From the NCBI GenBank assembly GCA_947372405.1, contig CANBTO010000337.1, forward strand, positions 1 through 6,019: a stretch of DNA of 6,019 nt, in the 5' to 3' direction. This document shows positions 1-6,019 of the stretch, one piece after another. The DNA comes from Verrucomicrobiaceae bacterium (lineage in GTDB: Bacteria > Verrucomicrobiota > Verrucomicrobiae > Verrucomicrobiales > Akkermansiaceae). The position numbers and the translations under genes were made by a program. The notes beneath the pieces were generated by a model. The model did not search any database. It had not been told where the DNA came from and worked only from the letters and a program-made list of their open reading frames with translations. Within the stretch, counting starts at the first letter, position 1; every line of letters starts with the position of its first letter.

Positions 1-71
1 ATGGTTGGAACCATAATACGGCGTGAAATTCCAAACCTTGCACCACAGCGCCAGTCATGCGGCTGCGCCAT
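1..71 (-). CDS. Possible start of a fourth gene of the leftward cluster, truncated by the window edge
   Basis: The leftward strand has an ATG at 71-69, one base after the lptE-like stop codon (73-75), and this frame stays open to the window edge, giving about 23 residues that begin MAQPHDWRCGARFGISRR. A second ATG at 58-56 in another frame is also open to the edge (MTGAVVQGLEFHAVLWFQP). The fragment is too short to choose between them by codon use, and I recognise neither. No hairpin or T-run separates it from lptE, so transcription probably continues leftward into whatever gene this is. The position is certain; that it is coding is inference from spacing alone. Confidence 0.25.
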   Translation of the reverse strand, partial: MAQPHDWRCGARFGISRRIMVPT

Positions 72-72
72 G

Positions 73-579
73 TTAAAAACCGTTAGACAAGCGCGAGACC
101 AAGGCCTGACCGGCGTGTTCGAGCGCCTCGGGCAGGGCGTTGTTGCGGGCGGTCTGGAGGTTGGATCCCGCGAAGAGTTCACTGGATCCAGTGGAACTGC
201 CGGAAGCGAGCGTCTTGGTGGGATCTTTCGCATCGCGGAGGACCCACGTGAGGGTCACGGTGTTGCTCAGTTCCGCTGGCCGTAGGGTATCCAAGCGGGT
301 GCCACGGATGGTCGTGTATTTGATACTCTGGAGTTCCCCTTCGAGCACGGCGTCCGCTTGATCCAAGCTTGCGAGACGGTAAGTGCCATCCATGACAAAA
401 GCGTTCGCCACGGCGGAGGTGGCCAAGGCCTCGGCGCGGGGATGGAGAGTCGCGTTTTTAAACATCGGCACTGTGATGGTATTCACCTTTTGCAGGGAGG
501 CGGGTTTGGAATTTCCCAAGTGATAGCCGGCACAGGAAACCATCAGAAGTGCGGAAGCTAACAGGGCGGGAAATTTCAT
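73..579 (-). CDS. lptE: LptE-like LPS-assembly lipoprotein
   Basis: This is a predicted 168-residue outer-membrane lipoprotein of the LptE type. LptE is the plug and partner of the barrel LptD, which inserts lipopolysaccharide into the outer leaflet. The ATG at 579-577 is chosen because it directly precedes a compact lipoprotein signal (MKFPALLASALLMVSC), with the lipidated Cys at residue 16. The mature protein begins CAGYHLG, the typical opening of this family. The remainder has the expected short alpha/beta build, with strand-like stretches such as NTITVPMF (33-40), AVLEGELQSI (77-86) and NTVTLTWVL (106-114), and a C-terminal helix (about 140-165). In-frame GTG and TTG codons at 604-606 and 607-609 overlap the bamD stop and would only add about ten polar residues before the signal. 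It is the third gene of the leftward cluster, 19 nt after bamD. LptE proteins diverge strongly, so the family call rests on length, lipobox, the CxGYxL opening and the bamD neighbour. It could be scored simply as 'LPS assembly lipoprotein LptE family'. Confidence 0.75.
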   Translation of the reverse strand: MKFPALLASALLMVSCAGYHLGNSKPASLQKVNTITVPMFKNATLHPRAEALATSAVANAFVMDGTYRLASLDQADAVLEGELQSIKYTTIRGTRLDTLRPAELSNTVTLTWVLRDAKDPTKTLASGSSTGSSELFAGSNLQTARNNALPEALEHAGQALVSRLSNGF

Positions 580-598
580 GATCGGTGAGCGCTTGGGA

Positions 599-1534
599 TC
601 ATTCACCAAGCTCTTTGAGCCGGGCGCGAGACTGGTCGTGCAAGGAGCCGGACTGGGTGCGTTTCACGATGTCGCGGTAATAGACTTTAGCAGATTCCGC
701 TTTGCCGGTTTTCCGATAAAACTCGGCGATGTCGAAGGATTTTTGGAGGTCCCGGCTGCTAACACCGGCGATGAACTTGCGGGCCTCGGCATTGCGCGAG
801 TGGCCGGGATACTGAATGAGGTAATCATTGAAAGCCTCGCTCGCGAGATCGAGGTTGGCCTGGTTCTGGTTGCCGCGATCCGCCTCGGCGGTTAGAATCA
901 CGCCGACCCGGAAGAGCGCTTCCGGCGCTTGGGAACTCCCTGGTTGATCACGCACAAGCTGGCGATACGCGACGATGGCTTCCTTGGATTTTTTCTTTTG
1001 TTCGTACAGCTCACCGATGGTGAACTGGGCCCTCGAGGCAGTGGCGGATTTGGGAGCGTTGTCGCGGACCTTGCCGAGCATTTCCACGGTTTTATCCAGC
1101 GGCAAATTTGTCTTCAGCCCTAACATGCTGGTTTTCACATCGCCGTCGGCAGCGGACTGCGCCATTGCCGCCTGACGATTGAGGGCGGTGGTGTAGAGGG
1201 CGCTGCCTTGGTAGTGGGAAAGAAATTTGTCATAGGCTTCGAATGATTTGACGATTTCCCCTTTCTGCTCTAGCAACTGTGCTTGTCGATAACGGCCTTG
1301 CGCGGCGGACGGTGCGAAGGGGTAACGCGTGGCCATCTTGTCGTAGAGCTTGATGGCGTCGTTGGATTTACCCGCGTCGTCTGCCTGTTTTGCCTTTTGA
1401 TAGAGTTTCTCGCCCTCCTGCGCAGCGGCCTGAGTATTTCCCGCCATGATTGGCATATCGGGATCAGGGCCACAGGAGAAGAGGGAAAATGCCGTGGCGG
1501 AGAGCAACGCAATGGCAGGTAGCCGATAGATCAT
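599..1534 (-). CDS. bamD: BamD-like outer-membrane assembly lipoprotein with TPR repeats
   Basis: This is a predicted 311-residue TPR lipoprotein resembling BamD, the essential scaffold of the Bam machine that folds beta-barrel proteins into the outer membrane. From the ATG at 1534-1532 the protein has a signal peptide (MIYRLPAIALL...) ending in the lipobox LFSC, with the lipid-bearing Cys at 21. TPR-like helix pairs follow at about 38-72 (GEKLYQKAKQADDAGKSNDA), 75-108, 165-198 (FTIGELYEQKKKSKEAIVAY), 203-241 and 263-295. The phrases RYPFAPSA (70-77) and YPGHSRNAEARKF (242-254), followed by an EFYRKTGK helix, match the order of conserved motifs in BamD. It is longer than E. coli BamD (about 245 residues), mainly through a linker at about 125-165. 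Other in-frame starts are ATG 1546-1544 and a GTG at 1585-1583 that overlaps the proC stop (GTGA). The latter would give a 17-residue extension but may be the real coupled start. No Shine-Dalgarno is evident at any of them. A CpoB/YbgF-type TPR protein is the main alternative. Confidence 0.75.
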   Translation of the reverse strand: MIYRLPAIALLSATAFSLFSCGPDPDMPIMAGNTQAAAQEGEKLYQKAKQADDAGKSNDAIKLYDKMATRYPFAPSAAQGRYRQAQLLEQKGEIVKSFEAYDKFLSHYQGSALYTTALNRQAAMAQSAADGDVKTSMLGLKTNLPLDKTVEMLGKVRDNAPKSATASRAQFTIGELYEQKKKSKEAIVAYRQLVRDQPGSSQAPEALFRVGVILTAEADRGNQNQANLDLASEAFNDYLIQYPGHSRNAEARKFIAGVSSRDLQKSFDIAEFYRKTGKAESAKVYYRDIVKRTQSGSLHDQSRARLKELGE

Positions 1535-1581
1535 GTGCGACAGCATAGGTGGACGCAGTGGCTGGGAAAGCCCAAAATGGC

Positions 1582-2376
1582 TCACTTGCCAAGTTCGGTC
1601 GCGCGCTGAGTGGCAGCACTGACCGCCTCGATCAACGCGGACCGCAAACCGTGGCGTTCAAGCACCGCCAGCCCGGCGATCGTGGTGCCGCCGGGAGAGG
1701 TGACCATGTCCTTGAGCACGGCGGGATGTTCGCCGGTTTCCAAGACCATCGCTGCTGCGCCAAACACGGTCTGGGCCGCTAAGCGCAGGGCGTCTGCCCG
1801 TGGAATCCCGGCCCGCACACCACCGTCGGCCAGCGCGTCGATGACCAGATACACATAAGCCGGCCCGCTGCCGGACAGGCCGGTGACCGCATCCATCAGC
1901 CGCTCGGGGACCTCGACCGCCAGCCCGACCGCTGCAAGCAGCGTCTGCGCCGTCATGGCATCGGCCGGATTCGCGCGAGTTCCCAGACAGTATCCGGCGG
2001 CACCATGGCCGAGAAGTGCCGGGGTGTTCGGCATGGCGCGGATGATTCGGAAATTTTCAGGAGCCGCTGCTTCCAAGGCGGAAAGCGTCACCCCAGCCGC
2101 GATGGAAATCACCAACCGTGACTCGTCCGCTGCGATTTTTCCCGCCGCTGTCAAAGCCCCAACAACATCATGCGGCTTGGTGCATAGCAGGATCACCTCA
2201 CAATCTTCGCCCAACTGGGTGGCGACCTTGGCCCCGGTCGCTTTGGCGAATGCCTCGCGGGATTTCTCGAAGGGATCACAGCCAAACACATCCGCCGCCG
2301 CCACCACCCCGGCACGGATCGCTCCTTGGATCAATGCCGTCCCCATTTTTCCACATCCAATGACACCAAGCTTCAT
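1582..2376 (-). CDS. proC: Pyrroline-5-carboxylate reductase
   Basis: This cytosolic enzyme uses NAD(P)H to reduce 1-pyrroline-5-carboxylate to L-proline, the last step of proline synthesis. The 264 residues match the usual length. The N-terminal Rossmann fold opens with MKLGVIGCGKMG (dinucleotide loop G7-C-G-K-M-G12), and KPHD at 67-70 is the usual KPxx turn. MPNTPA at 115-120 and GLSGSGPAYVY at 167-177 are the conserved substrate-site and dimer-helix motifs. The family signature lies at 222-240 (KDMVTSPGGTTIAGLAVLE). The ATG at 2376-2374 is chosen because the dinucleotide fold begins immediately; upstream in-frame codons would add a Cys/His-rich tail with no homologous look and would run into the divergent gene. 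It is the first gene of the leftward cluster, and its TGA overlaps a possible GTG start of bamD by 4 nt. No clear Shine-Dalgarno or sigma-70 promoter is visible in front of it. Confidence 0.97.
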   Translation of the reverse strand: MKLGVIGCGKMGTALIQGAIRAGVVAAADVFGCDPFEKSREAFAKATGAKVATQLGEDCEVILLCTKPHDVVGALTAAGKIAADESRLVISIAAGVTLSALEAAAPENFRIIRAMPNTPALLGHGAAGYCLGTRANPADAMTAQTLLAAVGLAVEVPERLMDAVTGLSGSGPAYVYLVIDALADGGVRAGIPRADALRLAAQTVFGAAAMVLETGEHPAVLKDMVTSPGGTTIAGLAVLERHGLRSALIEAVSAATQRATELGK

Positions 2377-2463
2377 GGCCGGGAGAATAAGCGGGTCTCG
2401 GCCGCACATGCCAGCGTCATTTTGCTTGGTGCCGCCCGTCGCACATGTCCTCATAGGGGCACC
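2377..2463. promoter_or_regulatory. Divergent intergenic spacer between proC and the TPR gene
   Basis: These 87 bp separate two genes transcribed away from each other, so both promoters should lie here or just inside the neighbouring coding sequences. I find no convincing -35/-10 pair in either direction. TTGCTT at 2422-2427 (rightward) has no fitting -10 at 16-18 nt, and TATTCT near 2387 (leftward) is too close to the proC start. The regulatory assignment follows from gene orientation only. Confidence 0.5.
2455..2459 (+). promoter_or_regulatory. Weak ribosome binding site of the TPR gene
   Basis: AGGGG lies 4 nt before the ATG at 2464. It is short and slightly close, but it is the clearest purine-rich Shine-Dalgarno-like sequence before any assigned start in the window. 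Together with the signal peptide it favours ATG 2464 over the upstream in-frame start at 2326, which lies inside proC. Confidence 0.4.
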
Positions 2464-4176
2464 ATGAAAATTCATTTGCTCGCAGCATTGCTCGCCACTT
2501 GCGCGGTGGCGGTGGGTGAGAAACCGAAATTGACACCCAAAGCGCCGGTCAAAGTTGTGCCCGCCGCGCCCCAAGAGTTACCTAGTGTGGAAGCTGCCAT
2601 CCCGGATGCCGTGAAAGCTCTGGGCGAACCTACCCCGATGGTTTTTCCCAACGGCATCCAAATGGCGGTGACCGCCGCGACAGATAGCGCGCAGGCCCAT
2701 GTCAACCAAGGCATGAACCACCTGCACGGTGGCTGGGAATTCGAAGCGAGCCGCCATTTCGCCGCCGCCATGCGCGAGGATCCGGACTGCCTGCTCGCCC
2801 ATTGGGGAATGCTCATGTCCCTGCTCTCGCCATCGCCGGAAACCGACCCCGCCCGCATCGCTGTCACCGCCCGCCTGCTCGATCTCGTGGATCATGGCAA
2901 AGGCAGCCAGCTTGAGCGCGGTTACGCCTACGGCTTGGTCAAATACATCGAAGAAGGCCCGGCGGGCGCAGCCAACGCGTTTCATAAAGTCGCCGATCAA
3001 TACCCCAACGACATGCAGTCGGTGATCTTCGCCGCGCTGTTCAGCCGGGGTGGCTATGACGAGCTCGGTTATGCCACGCCCGATCAAGAGGCTGCGGAAA
3101 AATCACTCCTCACCCTGATCACGGAAAACCCCCAAAGTCCCGTCCCGCTCAACGCCCTGCTCACCATCCGCGCGGAAGGCCCCGACCTCGCCGGTTCTTT
3201 AATTCTCGCCCGCAAACTTTGCCAGATGGCTCCGGATTACGGCCCTTACCTGCATTTGTTAGGGCACTACGAATGGCGCTGCGGCCAGCACGGCAAGGCC
3301 GTCTCCGCCTTTGGTCGCGCATCTTCTTATTTTGAAAAATGGATGAAACAAAGCAATGCCACTGTCGCGGACTGCCCGGAGTGGGTGAAGTCAGAGTGTT
3401 ACCGCATCGTCGCACTCGTCTCAAAAGGGGATTTCGATACCTCATTCGCCGCCGCCCGCCAGTTCGCCGCCACGCCCTTTCCCAAAAACCGCCCCGCATC
3501 ACCCGGCGTGCGCCTGCTTTTTTGGGAGGCGAAAACCCTCCCCGCCCGCGTCCTCCTGCATCGCGGACTGCATGGCAACGCCAGCGCTGCCATGGAATCC
3601 CTACCCGATCCCGCCACACTCAAACAAATCCTTCCCAGCTCGCTCGCCTTCTGGTGGATCGATGGCATCCGCCTCGCCCTCGAAGCCCGACGCTTGATCG
3701 ATGAGGGGAAAATCCCGGAAGCTCGCGATGTCGTCGCCGCCCTCACGCATCACGGTGAGGAAATGAGTAAAAGTCAGGCCGACGCCAGCGCCACCGGTGA
3801 GCGCTCCGCATGGACCCGCGCGTTCTGGGCGCTTGAGGTGCTGGCCAGCGACCTGCATGGCCGCCTCACTCTTGCCGGCCCCAAGGAAAGTATCGGCACC
3901 GCTTACAATTGGTTCGCCTCCGCCGCCGACCGCCAACATCCCTCGGCCATGATGTTCCCCCCCATGATCCTCACCCCCATGGCCATCCACCTCGGCGAAT
4001 ATTACCTCGCTACCGGCAAACCCCAGAATGCCATCGAGTCCTACGAACGCGCGCTCACCGCGTTTCCCAATGACATGAATGCCCTGCTCGGCCTGAAAGA
4101 CGCCTACGATCAAGCCAAACTACCCGCCAAGGCCGCCGCCACGGTCAATCGAATCCAGGATCTCCTAGCCCAATAG
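2464..4176 (+). CDS. Exported TPR-repeat protein of unknown function
   Basis: The 570-residue product begins with a signal peptide (MKIHLLAALLATCAVAVG). Signal peptidase I cleavage is plausible after AVA (16) or AVG (18), followed by a Lys/Pro/Val-rich linker to about 40. A TPR-like unit at about 77-112 (NQGMNHLHGGWEFEASRHF ... EDPDCLLAHWGM) resembles the first repeat of large bacterial TPR proteins that have the F..A...DPDC..A.WG pattern. The middle has helical repeats, including YLHLLGHYEWRCGQHGKAVS and the REA/EAKTLPARVLLHRG-like segment. Two repeats close the protein (505-570; LGEYYLATGKPQNAIESYER). No enzymatic motif or transmembrane segment is seen after the signal. TPR folds mediate protein binding, so a periplasmic or envelope scaffold is reasonable, but the partner is unknown. 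It is divergent from proC and followed by an unusual hairpin. Cys13 lies in LATC, a poor lipobox with Thr at -1, so lipidation is possible but not favoured. The gene is intact, and I do not recognise a named family. Confidence 0.88.
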   Translation: MKIHLLAALLATCAVAVGEKPKLTPKAPVKVVPAAPQELPSVEAAIPDAVKALGEPTPMVFPNGIQMAVTAATDSAQAHVNQGMNHLHGGWEFEASRHFAAAMREDPDCLLAHWGMLMSLLSPSPETDPARIAVTARLLDLVDHGKGSQLERGYAYGLVKYIEEGPAGAANAFHKVADQYPNDMQSVIFAALFSRGGYDELGYATPDQEAAEKSLLTLITENPQSPVPLNALLTIRAEGPDLAGSLILARKLCQMAPDYGPYLHLLGHYEWRCGQHGKAVSAFGRASSYFEKWMKQSNATVADCPEWVKSECYRIVALVSKGDFDTSFAAARQFAATPFPKNRPASPGVRLLFWEAKTLPARVLLHRGLHGNASAAMESLPDPATLKQILPSSLAFWWIDGIRLALEARRLIDEGKIPEARDVVAALTHHGEEMSKSQADASATGERSAWTRAFWALEVLASDLHGRLTLAGPKESIGTAYNWFASAADRQHPSAMMFPPMILTPMAIHLGEYYLATGKPQNAIESYERALTAFPNDMNALLGLKDAYDQAKLPAKAAATVNRIQDLLAQ

Positions 4177-4197
4177 GCATCCCGTGCATCGCGTTTC

Positions 4198-4238
4198 AAA
4201 AAAAAAATGGCCGCCGGGGAGTCCCTTCCCCGGCGGCC
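4198..4238 (-). terminator. Intrinsic terminator oriented leftward
   Basis: A perfect 12-bp inverted repeat, GGCCGCCGGGGA (4209-4220) and its complement at 4227-4238, encloses a 6-nt loop (GTCCCT). An uninterrupted run of ten A at 4198-4207 lies one base outside the left arm. Read leftward, this is a very GC-rich stem followed by U10, a textbook Rho-independent terminator. Read rightward, the stem is followed by TAAATCG with no U-run, so it may block or shield the TPR mRNA end (stop at 4176) but is not a canonical terminator for that gene. Confidence 0.85.
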
Positions 4239-4302
4239 TAAATCGCCTTACTCACCCACACCCGTGGAAGTTTCAGACAACTGTGCTGTAACACCCTTAC
4301 AT

Positions 4303-4329
4303 TGAAAGTGCGATTGCTCGCTGCTTTCA
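4303..4329. other. Imperfect hairpin in the gatC leader region
   Basis: TGAAAG (4303-4308) pairs with CTTTCA (4324-4329), and GCGA (4310-4313) pairs with TCGC (4318-4321). The loop is TTGC, and a small 1x2 internal bulge separates the stems. It could be RNA structure in the gatC leader, in the small leftward transcript, or a protein-binding inverted repeat. It could also be chance; the pairing is what is seen, and the role is unknown. Confidence 0.3.
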
Positions 4330-4447
4330 TAGGACTAAGACCTTCAATCATTCCAAACGTTCAAAGAATTTTAAGAACTGCCCCAACTTTCCTCCTTCTT
4401 GCACTTGGCACTTGGAAATTCCGCAGACTTTCCAGACCCTCCCACCC

Positions 4448-4741
4448 ATGTCGCACCGCCATATCGATGTCCGCTACGTCGCAAATCTCGCCCGCCTCGA
4501 ACTCACTGCGGACGAAGTCGCCACCTTCCAACCCCAGCTCGAAGCGATCCTCGGCCACGTCGAGGCACTTTCGAAATTGGACGTCTCCGGCATCGCCCCC
4601 ACCGCCCACGCCACCGCCGTTTTCGGGAAAATGCGCGAGGACATCCCCCACGTCAGCCTCTCCCAAACCGCGATGCTCAGCAACGCCCCCGACCAAGCCC
4701 AAGGCCAAATCCGCGTCCCCAAAGTCGTCACCGAAGCCTGA
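4448..4741 (+). CDS. gatC: Glu-tRNA(Gln)/Asp-tRNA(Asn) amidotransferase subunit C
   Basis: GatC is the small subunit that wraps around and stabilises the GatA-GatB interface in the cytosolic amidotransferase, which completes Gln-tRNA(Gln) and/or Asn-tRNA(Asn) synthesis. The 97-residue length is typical. Family features are seen in order: an N-terminal helix VRYVANLARLEL (8-19), a second helix QPQLEAILGHVEAL (about 27-40), then GIAPTAH. The C-terminal belt is MREDIPHVSLSQTAMLSNAP, followed by RVPKV near the end. ATG 4448 is chosen because family homology begins at once. An in-frame TTG at 4412 would add 12 unrelated residues. No Shine-Dalgarno is visible (CTCCCACCC precedes the start). gatA follows after 24 nt in the same frame, so the two are almost certainly cotranscribed. 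Confidence 0.95.
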   Translation: MSHRHIDVRYVANLARLELTADEVATFQPQLEAILGHVEALSKLDVSGIAPTAHATAVFGKMREDIPHVSLSQTAMLSNAPDQAQGQIRVPKVVTEA

Positions 4742-4765
4742 TCCCAGATTCCAAACCACCCTCTC

Positions 4766-6019
4766 ATGTCTATTACCACCCTCCGCCGCCAGCTTCTCGC
4801 TTGGGAAACCACCCCCGCCGCCATCCTCACCAAGCTCGCCGGGGAAATCGCCGCCCGCGACCAAGGCCGCACCGGAGCCTACCTCTCCCACCACCTCGAC
4901 ACCGCCCTCGCCGAGGCCGCCAATACCGACCTCTCGCTCCCCCTCGGCGGCATCCCCATCGCCATCAAAGACAACATCAACGTGCTCGGCCAACCCTGCA
5001 CCTGCGGCTCGAAGTTTCTGGAAAATTTCATCTCGCCCTACGACGCCACCGTCATCCGCAAGCTCCGCGCCGCCGGGGCCATCCCCTTCGGCCGCATGAA
5101 CCAGGACGAGTTCGCCATGGGCTCCTCCACGGAAAACTCCGCCCTCGGCATCACCCGCAATCCCCACGATCCCACCCGCATCCCCGGCGGCTCGTCCGGT
5201 GGTTCCGCCGCCGCCGTCGCCGACCACACCGCCATCGCCGCCCTCGGTTCCGACACCGGCGGCTCCATCCGTCAGCCCGCCTCCCACTGCGGCGTCGTCG
5301 GCCTGAAACCGTCCTACGGTCGCGTTTCCCGCTACGGTCTGGTCGCCTTCGCTTCCTCCCTCGACCAGATCGGCCCGCTCACGCAATCGGTCGAAGACGC
5401 CGCCCTCATCCTCCAAGCCATTGCCGGTCCCGATCCCCTCGACTCGACCAGCCTCGACGCCCCAGTTCCCGATTACCTCCGCTCTCTCAATGCCGGCGTA
5501 AAAGGCCTCAAGCTCGGCATCCCCAAGGAATACTTCGGCGAGGGCATCCACCCCGGCGTTCGTAAAAACGTCGAAGCCGCCATCCAGTCCCTCGCCGCCC
5601 AGGGTGCGGAAATTGTCGAAATTTCCCTGCCCCACACCGAGCACGCTGTAGCCACCTACTACGTCATCGCCCCCGCCGAGGCCTCGTCCAATCTCTCCCG
5701 CTTCGACGGCATCCGCTACGGCCACCGCGCCGCCAATCCCACCGACATCCTCGACCTCTACAAAAAATCCCGCGAGCAAGGCTTCGGCCCCGAGGTCAAG
5801 CGCCGCATCATTCTCGGCACCTACGTCCTGTCATCCGGCTACTACGACGCCTACTACAGCCGCGCCCAAAAAGTCCGCACCCTCATCCGCCGCGACTTCG
5901 AAAACGTCTTTAAATCTGTCGATGCCATCCTCTCCCCCGTCGCCCCCACCCCCGCCCGCAAGCTCGGTGCCGCCGGGGCCGATCCGCTCCAAGAATACCT
6001 CTCCGACATCTTCACCATC
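4766..6019 (+). CDS. gatA: Glu-tRNA(Gln)/Asp-tRNA(Asn) amidotransferase subunit A, 3' end missing
   Basis: GatA is the glutaminase of GatCAB: it releases ammonia from glutamine (or asparagine), which is channelled to GatB to amidate Glu-tRNA(Gln) or Asp-tRNA(Asn). It belongs to the amidase-signature family. The frame is open for 418 codons to the window edge, so roughly 65-75 C-terminal residues of the usual 480-490 are outside. The catalytic triad is present: Lys68 (PIAIKDNI), cis-Ser143 ([12 protein letters not shown]) and nucleophile Ser167 ([13 protein letters not shown]). The spacing of 75 and 24 residues is the same as in other amidases. Further conserved blocks are [15 protein letters not shown] (111-125), [35 protein letters not shown] and [13 protein letters not shown] 4766 lies 24 nt after gatC and gives a normal N-terminus. 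No Shine-Dalgarno is seen. Codons end overwhelmingly in C, more than in the leftward genes. gatB is expected downstream. Confidence 0.97.
   Translation, partial: MSITTLRRQLLAWETTPAAILTKLAGEIAARDQGRTGAYLSHHLDTALAEAANTDLSLPLGGIPIAIKDNINVLGQPCTCGSKFLENFISPYDATVIRKLRAAGAIPFGRMNQDEFAMGSSTENSALGITRNPHDPTRIPGGSSGGSAAAVADHTAIAALGSDTGGSIRQPASHCGVVGLKPSYGRVSRYGLVAFASSLDQIGPLTQSVEDAALILQAIAGPDPLDSTSLDAPVPDYLRSLNAGVKGLKLGIPKEYFGEGIHPGVRKNVEAAIQSLAAQGAEIVEISLPHTEHAVATYYVIAPAEASSNLSRFDGIRYGHRAANPTDILDLYKKSREQGFGPEVKRRIILGTYVLSSGYYDAYYSRAQKVRTLIRRDFENVFKSVDAILSPVAPTPARKLGAAGADPLQEYLSDIFTI

Larger units (their letters stand above)
4177..4447. other. 271-bp intergenic spacer: terminator, second hairpin and small leftward ORF
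   Basis: This stretch between the TPR gene and gatC is visibly less GC-rich than its flanks. It contains a strong hairpin with an A-tract (4198-4238) and an imperfect 10-bp hairpin (4303-4329). It also has a 7-bp tandem duplication, GCACTTG twice, at 4401-4414, and a pyrimidine-rich tract before gatC. On the leftward strand an ORF of 37 codons runs from ATG 4351-4349 to TAG 4240-4238, the stop touching the terminator stem. The gatC promoter should lie here, but no good -35/-10 pair was found: TTGAAA at 4302 has only TTCATA at about 18 nt. Confidence 0.6.

Noticed and set aside
1883..2467. 194-residue rightward open frame opposite proC
   Set aside because: It lies almost wholly antisense to proC, whose motifs are all present. 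Its Ala/Ser/Pro composition is that of an antisense shadow.
2494..2508. Possible lipobox (LATC, Cys13) in the TPR protein
   Set aside because: Thr at the -1 position is unusual for signal peptidase II, and a good signal peptidase I site follows directly, so it is not called a lipoprotein.
2326..2574. Long N-terminal extensions of both proC (to 2574) and the TPR gene (from 2326)
   Set aside because: The extensions would overlap each other and the neighbouring genes. The proC dinucleotide fold and the TPR-protein signal peptide begin exactly at the ATGs at 2376 and 2464.
4302..5099. 265-residue rightward Pro/Ser-rich open frame
   Set aside because: This is the other shifted-frame shadow of gatCA; it has no conserved motif and overlaps both real genes.
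4399..5565. 388-residue rightward Arg/Pro/His-rich open frame
   Set aside because: It is a shifted-frame shadow of gatCA. Its extreme Arg/Pro content comes from reading GCC/CTC/ACC codons out of frame.
4361..5779. 472-residue leftward open frame opposite gatC and gatA, Gly/Val/Glu-rich
   Set aside because: It is the mirror of C-ended codons in gatCA. The composition is low complexity and unlike a folded protein, while the opposite strand encodes two unmistakable conserved subunits.
1..6019. CRISPR array, tRNA, rRNA, insertion sequence, phage or defence genes
   Set aside because: No spaced repeats, cloverleaf, inverted terminal repeats, transposase or nuclease motifs were seen. Nearly all sequence is explained by housekeeping and envelope genes.

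Overview
The window looks like ordinary chromosomal core-gene territory from a moderately to highly GC-rich, diderm (two-membrane) bacterium. The best guess is the phylum Verrucomicrobiota. Three observations favour this: outer-membrane biogenesis lipoproteins of BamD and LptE type, a GatCAB tRNA amidotransferase locus, and start codons that mostly lack a Shine-Dalgarno sequence. The taxonomic call is inference and was not tested by any search.

Layout. The left 2.4 kb is transcribed leftward (minus strand) as a tight proC - bamD-like - lptE-like cluster. proC makes the last enzyme of proline synthesis. The other two encode lipoproteins expected at the outer membrane: a TPR scaffold for beta-barrel assembly and the LptE partner of the LPS translocon. 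Junctions are very close: a GTGA overlap at proC/bamD, and 19 nt between bamD and lptE. After the lptE stop there is no terminator, and an unidentified reading frame may begin at once and leave the window.

An 87-bp divergent spacer separates proC from a rightward gene for an exported 570-residue TPR protein of unknown function (2464-4176). A 271-bp spacer follows. It holds a strong hairpin with a 10-base A-tract on its left side, so it reads as an intrinsic terminator for leftward transcription although no recognised leftward gene lies immediately to its right. It also holds a second imperfect hairpin and a small leftward ORF that stops exactly at the terminator. gatC (4448-4741) and gatA (4766 to the right edge, about 418 codons, C-terminus missing) come next. 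gatB is expected further right. GatCAB converts misacylated Glu-tRNA(Gln) and/or Asp-tRNA(Asn) to the correct aminoacyl-tRNA.

I see no mobile element, CRISPR array, tRNA or rRNA, and no convincing new multi-gene system. The least explained parts are the leftward terminator and small ORF in the gatC leader, the relay-like overlapping start/stop signals between bamD and lptE, and the uncharacterised exported TPR protein.
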